This document shows, piece by piece, positions 8,732 to 18,514 of a DNA stretch of 64,000 nucleotides (positions are counted from its first letter, which is position 1; each line of letters begins with the position of its first letter). The position numbers and the translations under genes are program-made. The notes under the pieces were generated by a model. The model was not told the origin of the DNA. It was given only the letters and a program-made list of their open reading frames with translations, and ran no database searches. Source of the stretch: Armatimonadota bacterium (GTDB lineage Bacteria > Armatimonadota > Chthonomonadetes > Chthonomonadales > Chthonomonadaceae); NCBI GenBank assembly GCA_028871815.1, contig JAGWMJ010000009.1, positions 120,623 through 184,622 on the forward strand. The letters are read 5' to 3'.

Positions 8732-9528
8732 TACCGTCCTCCCGCCGGCGCGCTTGCCCGGTTATGGCGCTCATTTCGCGGATTCACCCAGAGGATCCCG
8801 TTACGGAACACATGGCGTATCTCCGGCTGATAATAGATTGGATAGTCTTCGTGACCGGGTTGAAAGTAGAATACACGCCCGGCGCCGATCTGCCAAGTCA
8901 TGCCCTGCCTCGACTCCTGCGTGGATCCGGCCGGAAGCGTATAGATGCCGTCGAAGACCAGAGTTTGAGGCGGCGGAACGTCGAACGGCTCGGTGTACCT
9001 CTCCGTGTGCGGCACCACAAAGTCCCTGACGTCACGAGCGATCGGATGCTTCGGCGCCATCACCACAACGTTCAGTCGCGATCCATCCTCTACATAACCA
9101 CCAGCCCAGCCGCACGCAGTACCCATCAGCGCTTTGAACGGCTTGGACCAATGAGCTGAATGCGTGCCGATAAAGCCCATGGAGCCGGACCGGACACGGG
9201 CAGCAATGCGTGCCGCCAGATCGTCTTTCACCTGATCGTGCCGCAAGTGGCCCCACCAGATCAGCACCGAAGTGCGGTTCAGAAGTTCGTCGGGCAGGCC
9301 CTGTGCGGGTTCGTCGATATTGGCCGTGACAACATCCCAGCCGTCCATGCCGCGAATCCCATCCGCGATGGCGGCGTTGATATCGTGCGGGTAGATTCTG
9401 CGCGGCGCCGTCCTCTCGCTCCAAACCACGACGGTGCGAGGCGAAGAGGCCTCGGCGGCGCCCATGAGGAGCGAGGCTCCAAGTGATCCACCGGCGGCCA
9501 GAAGTGACCTGCGGGTTAGTCGAGGCAT
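8731..9528 (-). CDS. ThuA-like domain protein, Tat-exported
   Basis: 265 residues. The N-terminus has a twin-arginine signal (LTRRSLLAAGG) ending near AEASS, so it is probably a periplasmic protein. The body is the glutamine-amidotransferase-like ThuA fold (trehalose utilisation family): VVVWSE, the LIWWGHL segment, FIGTHSAHW, and GRVFYFQPGHEDYP near the end. ThuA proteins are linked to sugar oxidation, for example conversion to 3-keto sugars, next to Gfo/Idh oxidoreductases, as here. It lies 18 nt after the oxidoreductase gene and is coupled to PhyH. Confidence 0.87.
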   Translation of the reverse strand: MPRLTRRSLLAAGGSLGASLLMGAAEASSPRTVVVWSERTAPRRIYPHDINAAIADGIRGMDGWDVVTANIDEPAQGLPDELLNRTSVLIWWGHLRHDQVKDDLAARIAARVRSGSMGFIGTHSAHWSKPFKALMGTACGWAGGYVEDGSRLNVVVMAPKHPIARDVRDFVVPHTERYTEPFDVPPPQTLVFDGIYTLPAGSTQESRQGMTWQIGAGRVFYFQPGHEDYPIYYQPEIRHVFRNGILWVNPRNERHNRASAPAGGR

Positions 9529-9546
9529 CGAACCTCCGATTGAAAG

Positions 9547-10881
9547 CTATATTTGGTACGCATCGGCTGGGATTGCGATGCGTGTGCCTTTTTGCATCGC
9601 CTCATTGGCTGTAAGGATGGCGACCGCCGTATTGAACCCTACCTGCGGGCCGCAGACCACAGGCTTGCCTTCACGGATACTGGCTGCCCAGTTGTACAGC
9701 TCCAAATCGTAGGCGTCCTTGCCTGTCGGCGAAACCGGCAGCTGCTCTTTGCCGATGTGAACCCCGGTGTCCAGCTTTTTGGTCGCGCTGGCATCCAGCA
9801 CCACCCCGAGGTGGCCATGAGAGTCCTTTTCGGTCTGCGCGTATTTCGCCCAGTCCAGCGTCTCGGCCCGGGGTTCACGGTAGAGAAGTCCCATCGCGTG
9901 GTTGCCCGGGCCCAAAGTTGTGATCAGCGTGCCCTGGTCGCCCATGAACTCTTCCGAGAAGCCGTCGAACTGGTTGGTACAGATCGATTGATAGGTCAGT
10001 TTCACGCCACCGGGATACTCGAAGATGCACTGCACGTTGTCCCAGATATCGCGCCCATCCTTCCAGTAGTCAAGCCCAGCCATACCCACAACGGCAGTCG
10101 GTACGGCATTGAGGAACCAGTTGACTACCTGCACCTGGTGGCTCGCCAGCTCGGCCATCAGCCCTTGCGATGTACGGCGATACAGACGCCAGTTCACAAG
10201 GTGCTCCTCGTCGTGCCAGAATCCTGTGTCTCCCAGGATCCGCCCCTTCGGCAACGTGCGGCGCCAGGAACCGTTGCGATTCCACTGCGCGCGCACATGG
10301 GTCACTCGCCCGCAAATCTTTTTGTTCGCCAACAGATCCCAGGCGTGGTTATAGCCAACCGACGAGGCGCGTTGGTGACCGATTTGCAGCACCTTGCCGG
10401 AGCGCTTTGCAGCCGCCGCCATCCGTCGAGCCTCCGGCAGCGAGTAGGCCATGAGCTTTTCGCAAAACACGTGCTTTCCGGCCTCCAATGCCGCAATGGC
10501 GATTTCGGCGTGAAGCGGCAGCGGCACGGTTACCAGCACGGCATCCACGTCGGATCGATCCAGCACGCGCTGGTAGTCGGACACGGCATCGCGATCGCCG
10601 AGATGTGTGATCTGTTTGGCGCGGTTCAGGTTCGGCTCGAAGATATCGCAAACAGCCACGCACTGTATGCCAGGGATCGCTATGGCTTTTCGCAGGTCGA
10701 ACTGGCCCTGTGAACCGGGTCCGATACTGGCGATGCGTAGCGGCGCTACGCTTCCGCCCGACTTGCTTTCAGCCAGCGTGTGGTTTGCGGCGAGAAATGC
10801 AAAGGCTCCGGCCGTGACGGCCGCGGATTCCTGGATGAATTCACGTCGACTGACGGCATGGACTCGGTAACGGGTGTTCAT
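9547..10881 (-). CDS. Gfo/Idh/MocA family oxidoreductase, Tat-exported
   Basis: About 444 residues. A predicted NAD(P)-dependent sugar or sugar-derivative oxidoreductase. It starts with a Tat signal (SRREFIQESA...), then a Rossmann fold (LRIASIGPGSQGQFDL), the EKLMAYSLPEA segment equivalent to the family EKP motif, and the C-terminal alpha/beta domain. In the motif Pro is replaced by Leu while the Lys is kept. I chose ATG 10881 because the Tat signal begins shortly after; the frame is open to 10938. Operon order is this gene, then ThuA, then PhyH. Confidence 0.87.
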   Translation of the reverse strand: MNTRYRVHAVSRREFIQESAAVTAGAFAFLAANHTLAESKSGGSVAPLRIASIGPGSQGQFDLRKAIAIPGIQCVAVCDIFEPNLNRAKQITHLGDRDAVSDYQRVLDRSDVDAVLVTVPLPLHAEIAIAALEAGKHVFCEKLMAYSLPEARRMAAAAKRSGKVLQIGHQRASSVGYNHAWDLLANKKICGRVTHVRAQWNRNGSWRRTLPKGRILGDTGFWHDEEHLVNWRLYRRTSQGLMAELASHQVQVVNWFLNAVPTAVVGMAGLDYWKDGRDIWDNVQCIFEYPGGVKLTYQSICTNQFDGFSEEFMGDQGTLITTLGPGNHAMGLLYREPRAETLDWAKYAQTEKDSHGHLGVVLDASATKKLDTGVHIGKEQLPVSPTGKDAYDLELYNWAASIREGKPVVCGPQVGFNTAVAILTANEAMQKGTRIAIPADAYQI

Positions 10882-10959
10882 CGTGTAAAGACTGGGACGT
10901 AGGCCGATGCCGCTGGTTGCGCCACAGATTTCGACCACGTGCCGCGCTATACCTTCTGC

Positions 10960-11910
10960 TCAGGTCGGCCGCCAATTGCCGTACCAGCGGGCCCTGGTTC
11001 CGGGTCGCTGCTGCAAAGCGAGCCGTGAATCGGGAAGGCTCGCGGCAAGGCGTGCGGCAAAAGCGTCACCGCGCACGGCTGCGGCCGTGCTCATCGCCTC
11101 GGCGGTAAGCGCACTGTTGCAGATCGCAATGGCCGTCACCCCGTACCGGGCTGGACGCCCGTTTGCGGGATCGATGATGTGGCTTCGCCGCCGGCCATTC
11201 ACGCTCAGCCACTGCTCTGCCGATCCCGAGACGCTCATCGCTTCATCACAGAGTGCAATACTATCGGCCGGGGCGATGTTCGGTGGCAGCCCCACCCGCC
11301 AACCTGCTTCGCCGGCTGGGAGCCCGAATGCCGCGATCGAACTGGATCCCAGGCTGACAATCGCGGCCGGCACGCCGCCGGCTTTCAGATACCGGCACGC
11401 CCAGTCGGCTGCGTAACCCTTTGCCGCCGCCGAGAGATTGAGCTCAACACCGGGTGAATGAAAGCGTACTGCTCCTCCCACCACATCCAACTCCACGTGG
11501 CGCCAGCCGGATAGCGCCGCCGCTCTATCGAGGTCCGCGTGAGTCGGCTGTCGCACCACGTGGTGGGCCGTCGCGCCATCGTGGAGCATGTTCCACATGC
11601 GCAGGAGCCGACCACAGGTGCAGTCAAACGCTCCCTCGGTCCATTCGCTCAAGCGCTTTAGTTCCACCAGCAGCGCCGCCATCCACGCCGGTATCGTACA
11701 CCAGCCGCCAGCCGCCTCTTCGTTGATGCGTGCGACTTCGCTCTCCGAATTGTACGGGTTGAGGTGACAATCCAGCCAGTCAAGGCGTAGAAGAGACTCC
11801 TCCGCGATCTCCACACCAGCCGTGTCCGGCAGCACCACCTGCGCCTCAGAGCCCATCACACGCGAAGTGCAGCGCCTGAAGCTGGTACCAACTATCGGCC
11901 GATCGGCCAT
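10960..11910 (-). CDS. apbE: ApbE-family FAD:protein FMN transferase
   Basis: About 316 residues from ATG 11910. ApbE enzymes attach FMN covalently to Ser/Thr of flavoproteins such as RnfG or NqrC. Family landmarks are visible: an MGSEAQVVLP start, LNLSAAAKGYAADWA (usual GGIAKGYAVD), IVSLGSSSIAAFG, SVSGSAEQ, and HIIDPANGRPA (usual HIIDPRTG). The glycines of the GGIAKG motif are replaced by serine and alanine, so the FAD site may be altered. No signal peptide is apparent, unlike many family members. The frame is open upstream to 12012 but the family homology begins after 11910. Confidence 0.82.
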   Translation of the reverse strand: MADRPIVGTSFRRCTSRVMGSEAQVVLPDTAGVEIAEESLLRLDWLDCHLNPYNSESEVARINEEAAGGWCTIPAWMAALLVELKRLSEWTEGAFDCTCGRLLRMWNMLHDGATAHHVVRQPTHADLDRAAALSGWRHVELDVVGGAVRFHSPGVELNLSAAAKGYAADWACRYLKAGGVPAAIVSLGSSSIAAFGLPAGEAGWRVGLPPNIAPADSIALCDEAMSVSGSAEQWLSVNGRRRSHIIDPANGRPARYGVTAIAICNSALTAEAMSTAAAVRGDAFAARLAASLPDSRLALQQRPGTRARWYGNWRPT

Positions 11911-12234
11911 CACGTCATCCGTTCGGGCATTCGACACGTGTGTCGGTTTCAAGGTCAAGAGGGGCAAGGTCGATACGCACGGTGCTGTAGACCAGCGAGA
12001 CAGGATGCGCACCCGCCGGCGCGTGCCGGCTGCGTGAGACGAGCTGAAAGCAGAAGCGCTCGCGTAGAGTTACGATAAGCCCGGTGAAATCCCTGCGCCT
12101 GTTAGCAGGTGCGCTTGTTCCGACACGTGGCATCCGGCCCTTGCCGGCGGCCTGAGGTATACTTTGCGAGAGGAAATGTGGCATTGCCGCCCATGAGCGG
12201 GGCGGCGCGTTGGCCCGATCCAGGAGGATTGTTG
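11911..12234. other. Intergenic region between divergent apbE and ilvE
   Basis: 324 nt with no supported gene. It must hold the promoters of both genes. A TATACT at 12158-12163 is a possible -10 for ilvE without a clear -35. No T-box or other leader structure is evident by eye. Confidence 0.4.
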
Positions 12235-13155
12235 ATGACGATTGCAGAGCGTGCTACGGCTCCAACGGCAACGGAATATGTCCATCTTAACGGCCGGCTC
12301 ACACCGTTCGCGGAGGCCTCCGTTTCGATTTACGACCATGGGTTTTTGTACGGAGATGGCGCGTTCGAAGGTATCCGCGTTTACGAAGGCAATATCTTCC
12401 GGCTGGATGATCACGTTGCCCGGCTCTTCCGCAGCGCCAAGGCGCTTGGCATCGATCTCAAGACAACGCGGCAAGCCATCACGGATGCTATCGTGGCCAC
12501 GGTTGCCACAAACCGGCTAGCTTCAGGTTACATCCGCGTCACGGTATCGCGCGGCATCGGTTTGGGCCTCGATCCTTCGCACATCGATCTTACGCCCACG
12601 ATCGCGATCTCCACCAACGCGCGAATGCGGCTCTATGCGCCTGAGATGTATGTGAATGGCCTTGACGTGATAACGGCGTCAACACGCGTTCCACCCTCCG
12701 TCTGCGTGGACCCGCAGATCAAATCCCTTGGCCGTTACGTCAACAATATCATGGCGAAGCAAGAGGCAGCGCGGGTTGGCGCAGGTGAGGCTCTGATGCT
12801 GAACATGCAAGGCAATGTGGCTGAGGCCACGGGCGATAACATTTTCGTGCTGTCCGGCGGCGTGGTGCGCACTCCGCCGACGCACCAGGGCGCGCTGCCT
12901 GGAATTACGAGGGCTGCGGTAATGGATATTGCCGGCGAGTTCGGCATCGAAGTACGCGAGCAGGAGCTCACTCTGTATGATGTGGTGAACGCAGACGAGG
13001 TCTTCCTTACCGGCACAGCGGCCGAGATCGTCCCGGTTGCCATGTGCGACAACAGGAGAATCGGCTCAGGGGTAGCGGGCGATGTAACAAAGCGGCTAAT
13101 GGAACGTTTTCAGACTCTGGCAAGAGCGCAAGGCACAACGGTGCCGACCGCCTGA
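12235..13155 (+). CDS. ilvE: Branched-chain amino acid aminotransferase (PLP fold class IV)
   Basis: 306 residues. Transfers amino groups between Glu and the branched-chain 2-oxo acids. The start is ATG 12235 with AGGAGG at 12222-12227. Landmarks are EYVHLNGRLTPF, YDHGFLYGDGAFEGIR, the catalytic-Lys region PQIKSLGRYVNN, EALMLNMQGNVAEATGDNIF and EVFLTGTAAEIVPV, all classic IlvE segments. D-amino acid aminotransferase and aminodeoxychorismate lyase share the fold, but the combination of FEGIR and GTAAEI favours IlvE. It stands alone upstream of the Clp genes. Confidence 0.92.
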   Translation: MTIAERATAPTATEYVHLNGRLTPFAEASVSIYDHGFLYGDGAFEGIRVYEGNIFRLDDHVARLFRSAKALGIDLKTTRQAITDAIVATVATNRLASGYIRVTVSRGIGLGLDPSHIDLTPTIAISTNARMRLYAPEMYVNGLDVITASTRVPPSVCVDPQIKSLGRYVNNIMAKQEAARVGAGEALMLNMQGNVAEATGDNIFVLSGGVVRTPPTHQGALPGITRAAVMDIAGEFGIEVREQELTLYDVVNADEVFLTGTAAEIVPVAMCDNRRIGSGVAGDVTKRLMERFQTLARAQGTTVPTA

Positions 13156-13179
13156 GGGAGCGATTGGGAACTTTTTCCC

Positions 13180-13746
13180 GTGTTCATGCCCTTGTATAGA
13201 GAGTTGCGCGGAGTCCGGGCGTGGCCTGCCGGCTGCCGTGCTGACGATCGGAACGCAGCGGCGGGCATCGGCAGGAGCTGGCACACGACGTGGCATCGGT
13301 TTACAGAACGCGCGCGCCGCGCGGTGTTTTTCGCTCAGGACGAAGCCGGCCATCTCGGAGTGAACAACGTATGCACGGAGCACGTGCTGCTGGGTCTGGT
13401 TCGTGAAGATGGCAGTGTCGCGATGAGGATACTCGAAGGAATGGGCGTTTCGCCGGGCCGCGTTCGTAGCGAAATTGAGCACCTGGTAACACGTGGTGAA
13501 GGCCGCCTGGAGCACGCGATGCAGTTGACGCCTCGTGCAAAGCGTGTGATAGACCTGGCTCTCGATGAGGCACGCCGGTGCAATAACGATTACATCGGCA
13601 CGGAGCATTTGTTGCTCGGCCTGATTCGTGAAGGGGACGGTCTTGCCAGCCAGGTGCTCGCGAGGCTTGGCGTGGAGTTGGAGCGTACACGCTCCTGCGT
13701 GCTTGCAATTCAAGGTACAGCCGCGGCAACGGAAGGAACTAGCTAA
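13180..13746 (+). CDS. Stand-alone Clp N-terminal domain protein (paralogue of the ClpC N-domain)
   Basis: Up to 188 residues. Residues ~40-182 hold both Clp_N repeats and align almost position by position with the first 145 residues of the ClpC encoded immediately downstream, for example [16 protein letters not shown] versus [16 protein letters not shown], and [18 protein letters not shown] in both. There is no ATPase domain. The codon that would match the ClpC ATG is ACG here, so translation must begin upstream at GTG 13180 or ATG 13186, adding ~38 residues unlike ClpC, or elsewhere. Such a protein could act as an adaptor or decoy for ClpC substrates, like other short Clp_N proteins; alternatively it is a decaying duplicate. 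Confidence 0.7.
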   Translation: MFMPLYRELRGVRAWPAGCRADDRNAAAGIGRSWHTTWHRFTERARRAVFFAQDEAGHLGVNNVCTEHVLLGLVREDGSVAMRILEGMGVSPGRVRSEIEHLVTRGEGRLEHAMQLTPRAKRVIDLALDEARRCNNDYIGTEHLLLGLIREGDGLASQVLARLGVELERTRSCVLAIQGTAAATEGTS

Positions 13747-14178
13747 CCATGTGGCAACGGTTTACAGAACGCGCGCGTCGCGTTGTGTTTTTCGCTCAGG
13801 AAGAAGCCGGCCGCCTCGGCGAGAACTACGTATCCACCGAGCACCTGCTGCTCGGCTTGGTACGCGAGAATGACAGCGTCGCGGCCAGAATCCTGGATCG
13901 CATGGGCGTCTCTCTCGGTCGGATTCGCAGTGAGATTGAGCGTCAGGTAACGCGCGGTGAAGGTCGGCTGGGCCAGGAGATGCAGCTCACGCCGCGTGCG
14001 AAGCGTGTGATCGACCTGGCCTATGATGAAGCGCGCCAACTCAATAACAACTACATCGGCACGGAACACCTTTTGTTGGGTCTGATTCGTGAGGGTGACG
14101 GCCTTGCCGGGCGCGTGCTCGCCAAGCTCAGCGTGGAGCTGGAACGTACCCGACGTGAAGTGCTTGCCATGCAGGATA
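13291..14178 (+). repeat. Tandem duplication of the Clp N-domain coding segment
   Basis: The ~440 nt beginning near 13291 and the ~430 nt beginning near 13746 are similar base by base, starting with the shared run GGTTTACAGAACGCGCGCG. The duplication created the free Clp_N gene and the 5' part of clpC. Differences are scattered and frame-preserving, so it is not recent. Boundaries are approximate. Confidence 0.75.
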
Positions 14179-16277
14179 CCGACAGCGGTATGCCTACCGG
14201 GCAGAAGCAGGGCGCCCGCTCACGCACGCCGACGCTTGATGAGTTCGGCCGTGACCTCACGGACCTTGCCCGCAATGAGAAACTGGATCCGGTTGTTGGC
14301 CGCAACACGGAGATTGAGCGCGTCATTCAGATCCTCAGCCGGCGCACCAAGAACAATCCGGTGCTGCTGGGCGAGCCGGGCGTTGGCAAGACCGCCATCG
14401 CCGAGGGTCTGGCGCAGCGGATTATTGCCGGCGACATCCCGGACACTCTGAAGGACCGCCGCATTGTGTCGCTCGATCTCGCCGGCCTGGTGGCGGGAAC
14501 CAAATATCGTGGTGAGTTTGAAGAGCGAATGAAGCGGGTGATGGAGGAGGTCCGCAAGGCCGCCGGCGAGGTAGTGCTGTTCGTTGACGAACTCCACACA
14601 CTGGTGGGCGCCGGCGCCGCGGAGGGTGCGATCGACGCCTCCAATATCATGAAGCCGGCGCTGGCCCGTGGCGAACTGCAGTGCATCGGAGCGACAACGC
14701 TCGATGAGTTCCGCAAGTACATCGAGCGTGACGCAGCGCTTCAGCGCCGGTTTCAGCCCGTGAAGGTTTCGGAGCCGTCGGTTGAGGAATCGGTGGAGAT
14801 CCTGCGGGGCCTCCGAGACCGGTATGAGGCTCACCATCACGTTAAGATTACCGATGCGGCGCTCAAAGCTGCGGCGTTGCTCGCCGAACGTTACATCACC
14901 GACCGCTTTCTGCCTGACAAGGCTATCGACCTCATCGACGAGGCAGCCAGCCGCGTGAGACTGCAATACGCCTTGCCACCCGTGGAACTCCGTGTGGCGA
15001 AGTCGCGTCTGGCCGAGGTTGAGAAGGCCCTGGCGGCCGGCGACACCGCCGGCTGGGAACCAGGTGCGCCGAACTATGAAGAAGAAGCGGCCACGCTCAA
15101 GACGAGCATCGCAAATTTGGAACTGGAGTGGCACAGCAATCGAGAAAACCTGGCCCGCGTTGTTGATGAGGATGAAGTCGCCCGGATCGTCCAGAGCTGG
15201 ACCGGCATTCCAGTCAGCCGGCTGGTGGAGGCCGAAACACAGAAGCTGCTTCGCATGGAGGATGAGGTGCACAAGCGCATCATCGGCCAGCACGAAGCCA
15301 TTGTGGCAGTTAGCCGCGCTGTCCGCCGCTCACGCAGCGGAATGAAGGACCCGAAGCGACCGATGGGCACCTTTATTTTTCTCGGTCCCACCGGCGTAGG
15401 CAAAACCGAGCTGGCGCGAGCTTTGTCGCAGTTTCTGTTCGACTCGGAAGCCAATCTGATCCGCATCGATATGAGCGAGTATATGGAGCGGTTCGCGGTG
15501 TCGCGCCTGGTCGGAGCGCCACCCGGATATGTGGGCTACGATGAAGGCGGCCAGCTGACCGAGGCCGTGCGCCGCAACCCGTACGCCGTGGTGCTGCTGG
15601 ATGAAATCGAGAAGGCTCATCCCGAGGTCTTCAACATCCTGCTGCAGGTGGCGGAAGATGGTCGGCTCACCGATTCGCAGGGCCGCGTTGTCGATTTCAA
15701 GAATACCGTGCTCATCATGACCTCCAATATCGGCGCGCGCGCCATTCAGGGCGAACGCACAATGGGAATCCGCGCCGACCTCGAACGGCGCGGTGAAGAC
15801 AGCAAGTTGTACGAGGGCATGAAGAATCGGGTGATGGAAGAGATGAAAAAGGTCTTCCGACCCGAATTCCTCAATCGCGTGGACGAAGTGATCGTATTCC
15901 ATCCGCTCTCCGCCGACGAGATTTTCCAGATCGTGGACCTGATGCTGGCACGTGTAAACAAGCAGGTGCAAACGCAAGGCTTTACGCTGGAAGTCACTCC
16001 GGAGGTCAAAGAGTTTCTGGCGAACGAAGGCTTCGATACCACGATGGGCGCGCGACCGCTGCGGCGGGCGGTTCAGCGGCTCGTTGAAGATCCGCTGGCC
16101 GAAGAGGTGTTGCGGGGAACGCTGCGGCCCGGCGACACGATATTCGGCGAGATGGAGGATGGCAAGGTTGCGTTCCACGCGCGGCCGCCCAAGATCGATG
16201 AGGGCATGCCCAGCGCGGATGATCCGCCGAACGACGGCGGGCTGCCGCCGCTGGACGAGCCTGCGACCGTAAGCTGA
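13749..16277 (+). CDS. clpC: ATP-dependent Clp protease ATP-binding subunit ClpC
   Basis: 842 residues, normal length. An AAA+ unfoldase that feeds proteins to ClpP. Two Clp_N repeats (1-145) are followed by AAA domain 1 with Walker [10 protein letters not shown] (208-216), a middle region around residues 425-500, and AAA domain 2 with Walker [10 protein letters not shown] near residue 546. The C-terminal domain contains the [11 protein letters not shown] motif. At the usual position of the ClpP-docking tripeptide (LGF/IGF) it has TMGIRA, so the loop is MGI. ctsR, mcsA and mcsB are absent from the neighbourhood, so Firmicute-type regulation is not evident. It starts 2 nt after the free Clp_N gene. 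Confidence 0.95.
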   Translation: MWQRFTERARRVVFFAQEEAGRLGENYVSTEHLLLGLVRENDSVAARILDRMGVSLGRIRSEIERQVTRGEGRLGQEMQLTPRAKRVIDLAYDEARQLNNNYIGTEHLLLGLIREGDGLAGRVLAKLSVELERTRREVLAMQDTDSGMPTGQKQGARSRTPTLDEFGRDLTDLARNEKLDPVVGRNTEIERVIQILSRRTKNNPVLLGEPGVGKTAIAEGLAQRIIAGDIPDTLKDRRIVSLDLAGLVAGTKYRGEFEERMKRVMEEVRKAAGEVVLFVDELHTLVGAGAAEGAIDASNIMKPALARGELQCIGATTLDEFRKYIERDAALQRRFQPVKVSEPSVEESVEILRGLRDRYEAHHHVKITDAALKAAALLAERYITDRFLPDKAIDLIDEAASRVRLQYALPPVELRVAKSRLAEVEKALAAGDTAGWEPGAPNYEEEAATLKTSIANLELEWHSNRENLARVVDEDEVARIVQSWTGIPVSRLVEAETQKLLRMEDEVHKRIIGQHEAIVAVSRAVRRSRSGMKDPKRPMGTFIFLGPTGVGKTELARALSQFLFDSEANLIRIDMSEYMERFAVSRLVGAPPGYVGYDEGGQLTEAVRRNPYAVVLLDEIEKAHPEVFNILLQVAEDGRLTDSQGRVVDFKNTVLIMTSNIGARAIQGERTMGIRADLERRGEDSKLYEGMKNRVMEEMKKVFRPEFLNRVDEVIVFHPLSADEIFQIVDLMLARVNKQVQTQGFTLEVTPEVKEFLANEGFDTTMGARPLRRAVQRLVEDPLAEEVLRGTLRPGDTIFGEMEDGKVAFHARPPKIDEGMPSADDPPNDGGLPPLDEPATVS

Positions 16278-16304
16278 CGGGAGGTATCGACTCGCATCTT
16301 CAGA

Positions 16305-16354
16305 ACGCCTCCGGTGCGCGCCCGCCCTGGCTGCGGGTCGCAAACCGGAGGCGT
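16305..16354. terminator. Terminator hairpin after clpC
   Basis: ACGCCTCCGGT (16305-16315) pairs perfectly with ACCGGAGGCGT (16344-16354). The loop of 28 nt is GC-rich, and CTGTTCGGGTTGCTT follows. It lies between convergent clpC and the radical SAM gene. The T-tract is weak. Confidence 0.6.
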
Positions 16355-16427
16355 CTGTTCGGGTTGCTTATCGCCCCGGCAGGCGTGCTCTTCCGCCAAA
16401 TCCACCGTCCGTCACACCAATCGACCG

Positions 16428-18383
16428 CTATTCCACAGCGGTCAGCCTCAGCACGGCTGCCTGCCGCTCCGCAAGGTCGGCGCCTCGCTGCACGGCCGCG
16501 CGTTCAATGAGCCCCCGATCACACGCATTGCAAAATGTACATGGTGCGGTATGGCAGTCGGGCGTCAACTGCTCCGCGCGTGACCGCTTGTCCTCTGCCC
16601 GCAGGTAGGCTTTCGAGACGCCACAGTCGATGTGATCCCACGCCAGGGCTTCTTCATGCGCCTTCATCCGATGCGCATAGAACGCGACGTCAACGCCCGT
16701 TTGCTCAAACGCGCTCATCCAGCGATCCATATCCAGATACTCGTCCCAGGCGTCAAATCGCGCGCCGGCGCGCCATGCCCGTTCGATCACAGCCGCCACT
16801 CGCCGATCACCCAGCGAAAGCGCCGCCTCAAGCACCGCACAGCTCGCGTCGTTCGGGCGGTAAGCCACGGCTCGATCGCGAATTGACCGCTTGAGCAGTT
16901 TCTGCTTACGGTCAATCTCCTCCCGCGTATCCTGGCCGTGCCACTGCCACGGCGTGTTCGGCTTAGGTACAAACGCCGAAACGCCGATATTGATGATAGG
17001 CGCCCGAACGCCATGTTTGCGCGCGATGGCAGCGCATTGCGCGGCAAGTTGGCCGATCGCCAGCACGTCATCGTCGGTTTCGGTGGGTAGTGAAACCATA
17101 AAGTAGAGCTTGATGCGCTGCCAGCCGTTTTGGAACGCCGCATCCGCCGCATCAAACAGATTCTCCTCCGTGACGCCTTTGTTGGTGACGTTGCGCAGCC
17201 GCTGTGAACCTGCCTCCGGAGCGAACGTAAGGCCGGTTTTGCGAACCTTGTTGATCTCCTGTACCAGCTCAACACAGTCACGATCGGCGCGCAGGCTGGG
17301 AAGCGACACTCCAACCCGACTGCCGGCATGCTGCGCGATGAGGTCGGTGACCACCGTCCGCACGCGTGTATAGTCCGCAGTGGAGAGCGATACCAGTGAA
17401 ACATCCTCGTGCCCGGTATTGCGGATCAGTTCCTCGGCAAGCTGCATCAACCTCCGCGGCGATTTCTCGCGGACCGGCCGCGTGATCATCCCGGCCTGGC
17501 AAAAGCGGCAGCCACGCGTACAGCCGCGCATCACCTCAAGGGAGATTCTGTCGTGCACAACCTCAATAAATGGGATGATCGGGCTGGTAGGATACGGCAG
17601 CGCGTCCACGTCCCAAACCAACCGGCGCACAATACGTCGCGGCACGTCATCACGCAGCGGTCGCGTCTCCAGCAGATGCGGCATGGTGTCGTACTGCCGA
17701 CCGCTGCTTTCCGTGCCCGGAGAGTAAATGGGCTCGTAAAACCTCGGCACGTAGCAGCCGGGTATCTGCGCAATTCGCAGCAGCAGTCCCTCTCGATCTT
17801 TGCTCCGATGGAGGAGGAACACCTCGTGCAGCTCAACCAGCACCTCCTCGGCCTCACCGATAATAAAAACGTCCACAAATGGGGCCATCGGCTCCGGATT
17901 GAATGTGCAGTGGCCACCGGCAAAGACGATCGGCCACGCCCGGCCGCCGACCTGCGCCTCATCGCGGTCGGTCGTGCGCACCGGAATGCCGGCCAGGTCC
18001 AGCATGTTGAGGAGGTTCGTATAACCAAGCTCAAACGAAAGAGCGAACCCGATGAGGTCGCACTGCGCCAGCGGCGTCCGGCTCTCCAGCGTGAAGAGTG
18101 GCAGGTCGACGCGGCGCATCTCCGCTTCCATGTCCGGCCATGGCGCATAGACACGCTCTGCCGAGCAGTCTTCCCGACTGTTCAGCAGGTGGTAGATGAT
18201 GCTGCATGCAAGGTTGCTCATGCCGATTTCATAGGCATCGGGGAATGCGACTGCATACCGCACTCTCACACTGGATGGGTCCTTGGTGATGCTGTTCAGT
18301 TCTCCGCCGGTATAGCGCGCCGGCTTTTGAACGCGCGGGAGCACCTCCTCCAGCAGGCTGTCCATATCATTACGATTGAGCAT
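16428..18383 (-). CDS. TIGR03960-type B12-binding radical SAM protein
   Basis: About 651 residues. The N-terminal ~200 residues look like a B12-binding-type Rossmann domain (DAYEIGMSNLA, GFALSFELGYTNLLNML, VFAGGHCTFNPEP). The radical SAM core follows with MRGCTRGCRFCQAG, whose CxxxCxxC would hold the 4Fe-4S cluster, and ends with a cysteine-containing tail (CTFCNACDRG). It lacks an attached TIGR03936 domain. In many genomes this family sits near ribosomal protein L21 or Rne/Rng genes; here it stands alone. The start is ATG 18383, preceded by GGAAGG; the frame is open to 18410. A TATATT on the minus strand at 18423-18428 could be its -10. The reaction is unknown. Confidence 0.88.
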   Translation of the reverse strand: MLNRNDMDSLLEEVLPRVQKPARYTGGELNSITKDPSSVRVRYAVAFPDAYEIGMSNLACSIIYHLLNSREDCSAERVYAPWPDMEAEMRRVDLPLFTLESRTPLAQCDLIGFALSFELGYTNLLNMLDLAGIPVRTTDRDEAQVGGRAWPIVFAGGHCTFNPEPMAPFVDVFIIGEAEEVLVELHEVFLLHRSKDREGLLLRIAQIPGCYVPRFYEPIYSPGTESSGRQYDTMPHLLETRPLRDDVPRRIVRRLVWDVDALPYPTSPIIPFIEVVHDRISLEVMRGCTRGCRFCQAGMITRPVREKSPRRLMQLAEELIRNTGHEDVSLVSLSTADYTRVRTVVTDLIAQHAGSRVGVSLPSLRADRDCVELVQEINKVRKTGLTFAPEAGSQRLRNVTNKGVTEENLFDAADAAFQNGWQRIKLYFMVSLPTETDDDVLAIGQLAAQCAAIARKHGVRAPIINIGVSAFVPKPNTPWQWHGQDTREEIDRKQKLLKRSIRDRAVAYRPNDASCAVLEAALSLGDRRVAAVIERAWRAGARFDAWDEYLDMDRWMSAFEQTGVDVAFYAHRMKAHEEALAWDHIDCGVSKAYLRAEDKRSRAEQLTPDCHTAPCTFCNACDRGLIERAAVQRGADLAERQAAVLRLTAVE

Positions 18384-18514
18384 TACATCCTTCCATCTGC
18401 GCCGCACCAACGTCCGCTCTTAATATAACACACCCGATTGCAGCCGCCGATTGACGCGTCGCGCCCATGGCCGCAGCGGAGCAGAATCGTGATGGCCGCC
18501 GGAATGCAGTTTGG

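Noticed and set aside
9553..10713. 386-codon plus-strand frame opposite the first Gfo/Idh gene
   Set aside because: Shadow of the oxidoreductase; no domain or start signal.
13166..13179. Short hairpin GGGAA-CTTT-TTCCC as terminator of ilvE
   Set aside because: Only a 5-bp stem and no following T-run beyond the stem; too weak to call.
14220..16343. Long open frames antisense to clpC
   Set aside because: They mirror the codon structure of clpC on the opposite strand, have no recognisable protein features, and the sense strand encodes a complete ClpC.
17409..18428. 339-codon plus-strand frame opposite the radical SAM gene
   Set aside because: The minus-strand protein has intact motifs throughout (CxxxCxxC, TIGR03960 segments); the plus-strand translation is not protein-like.
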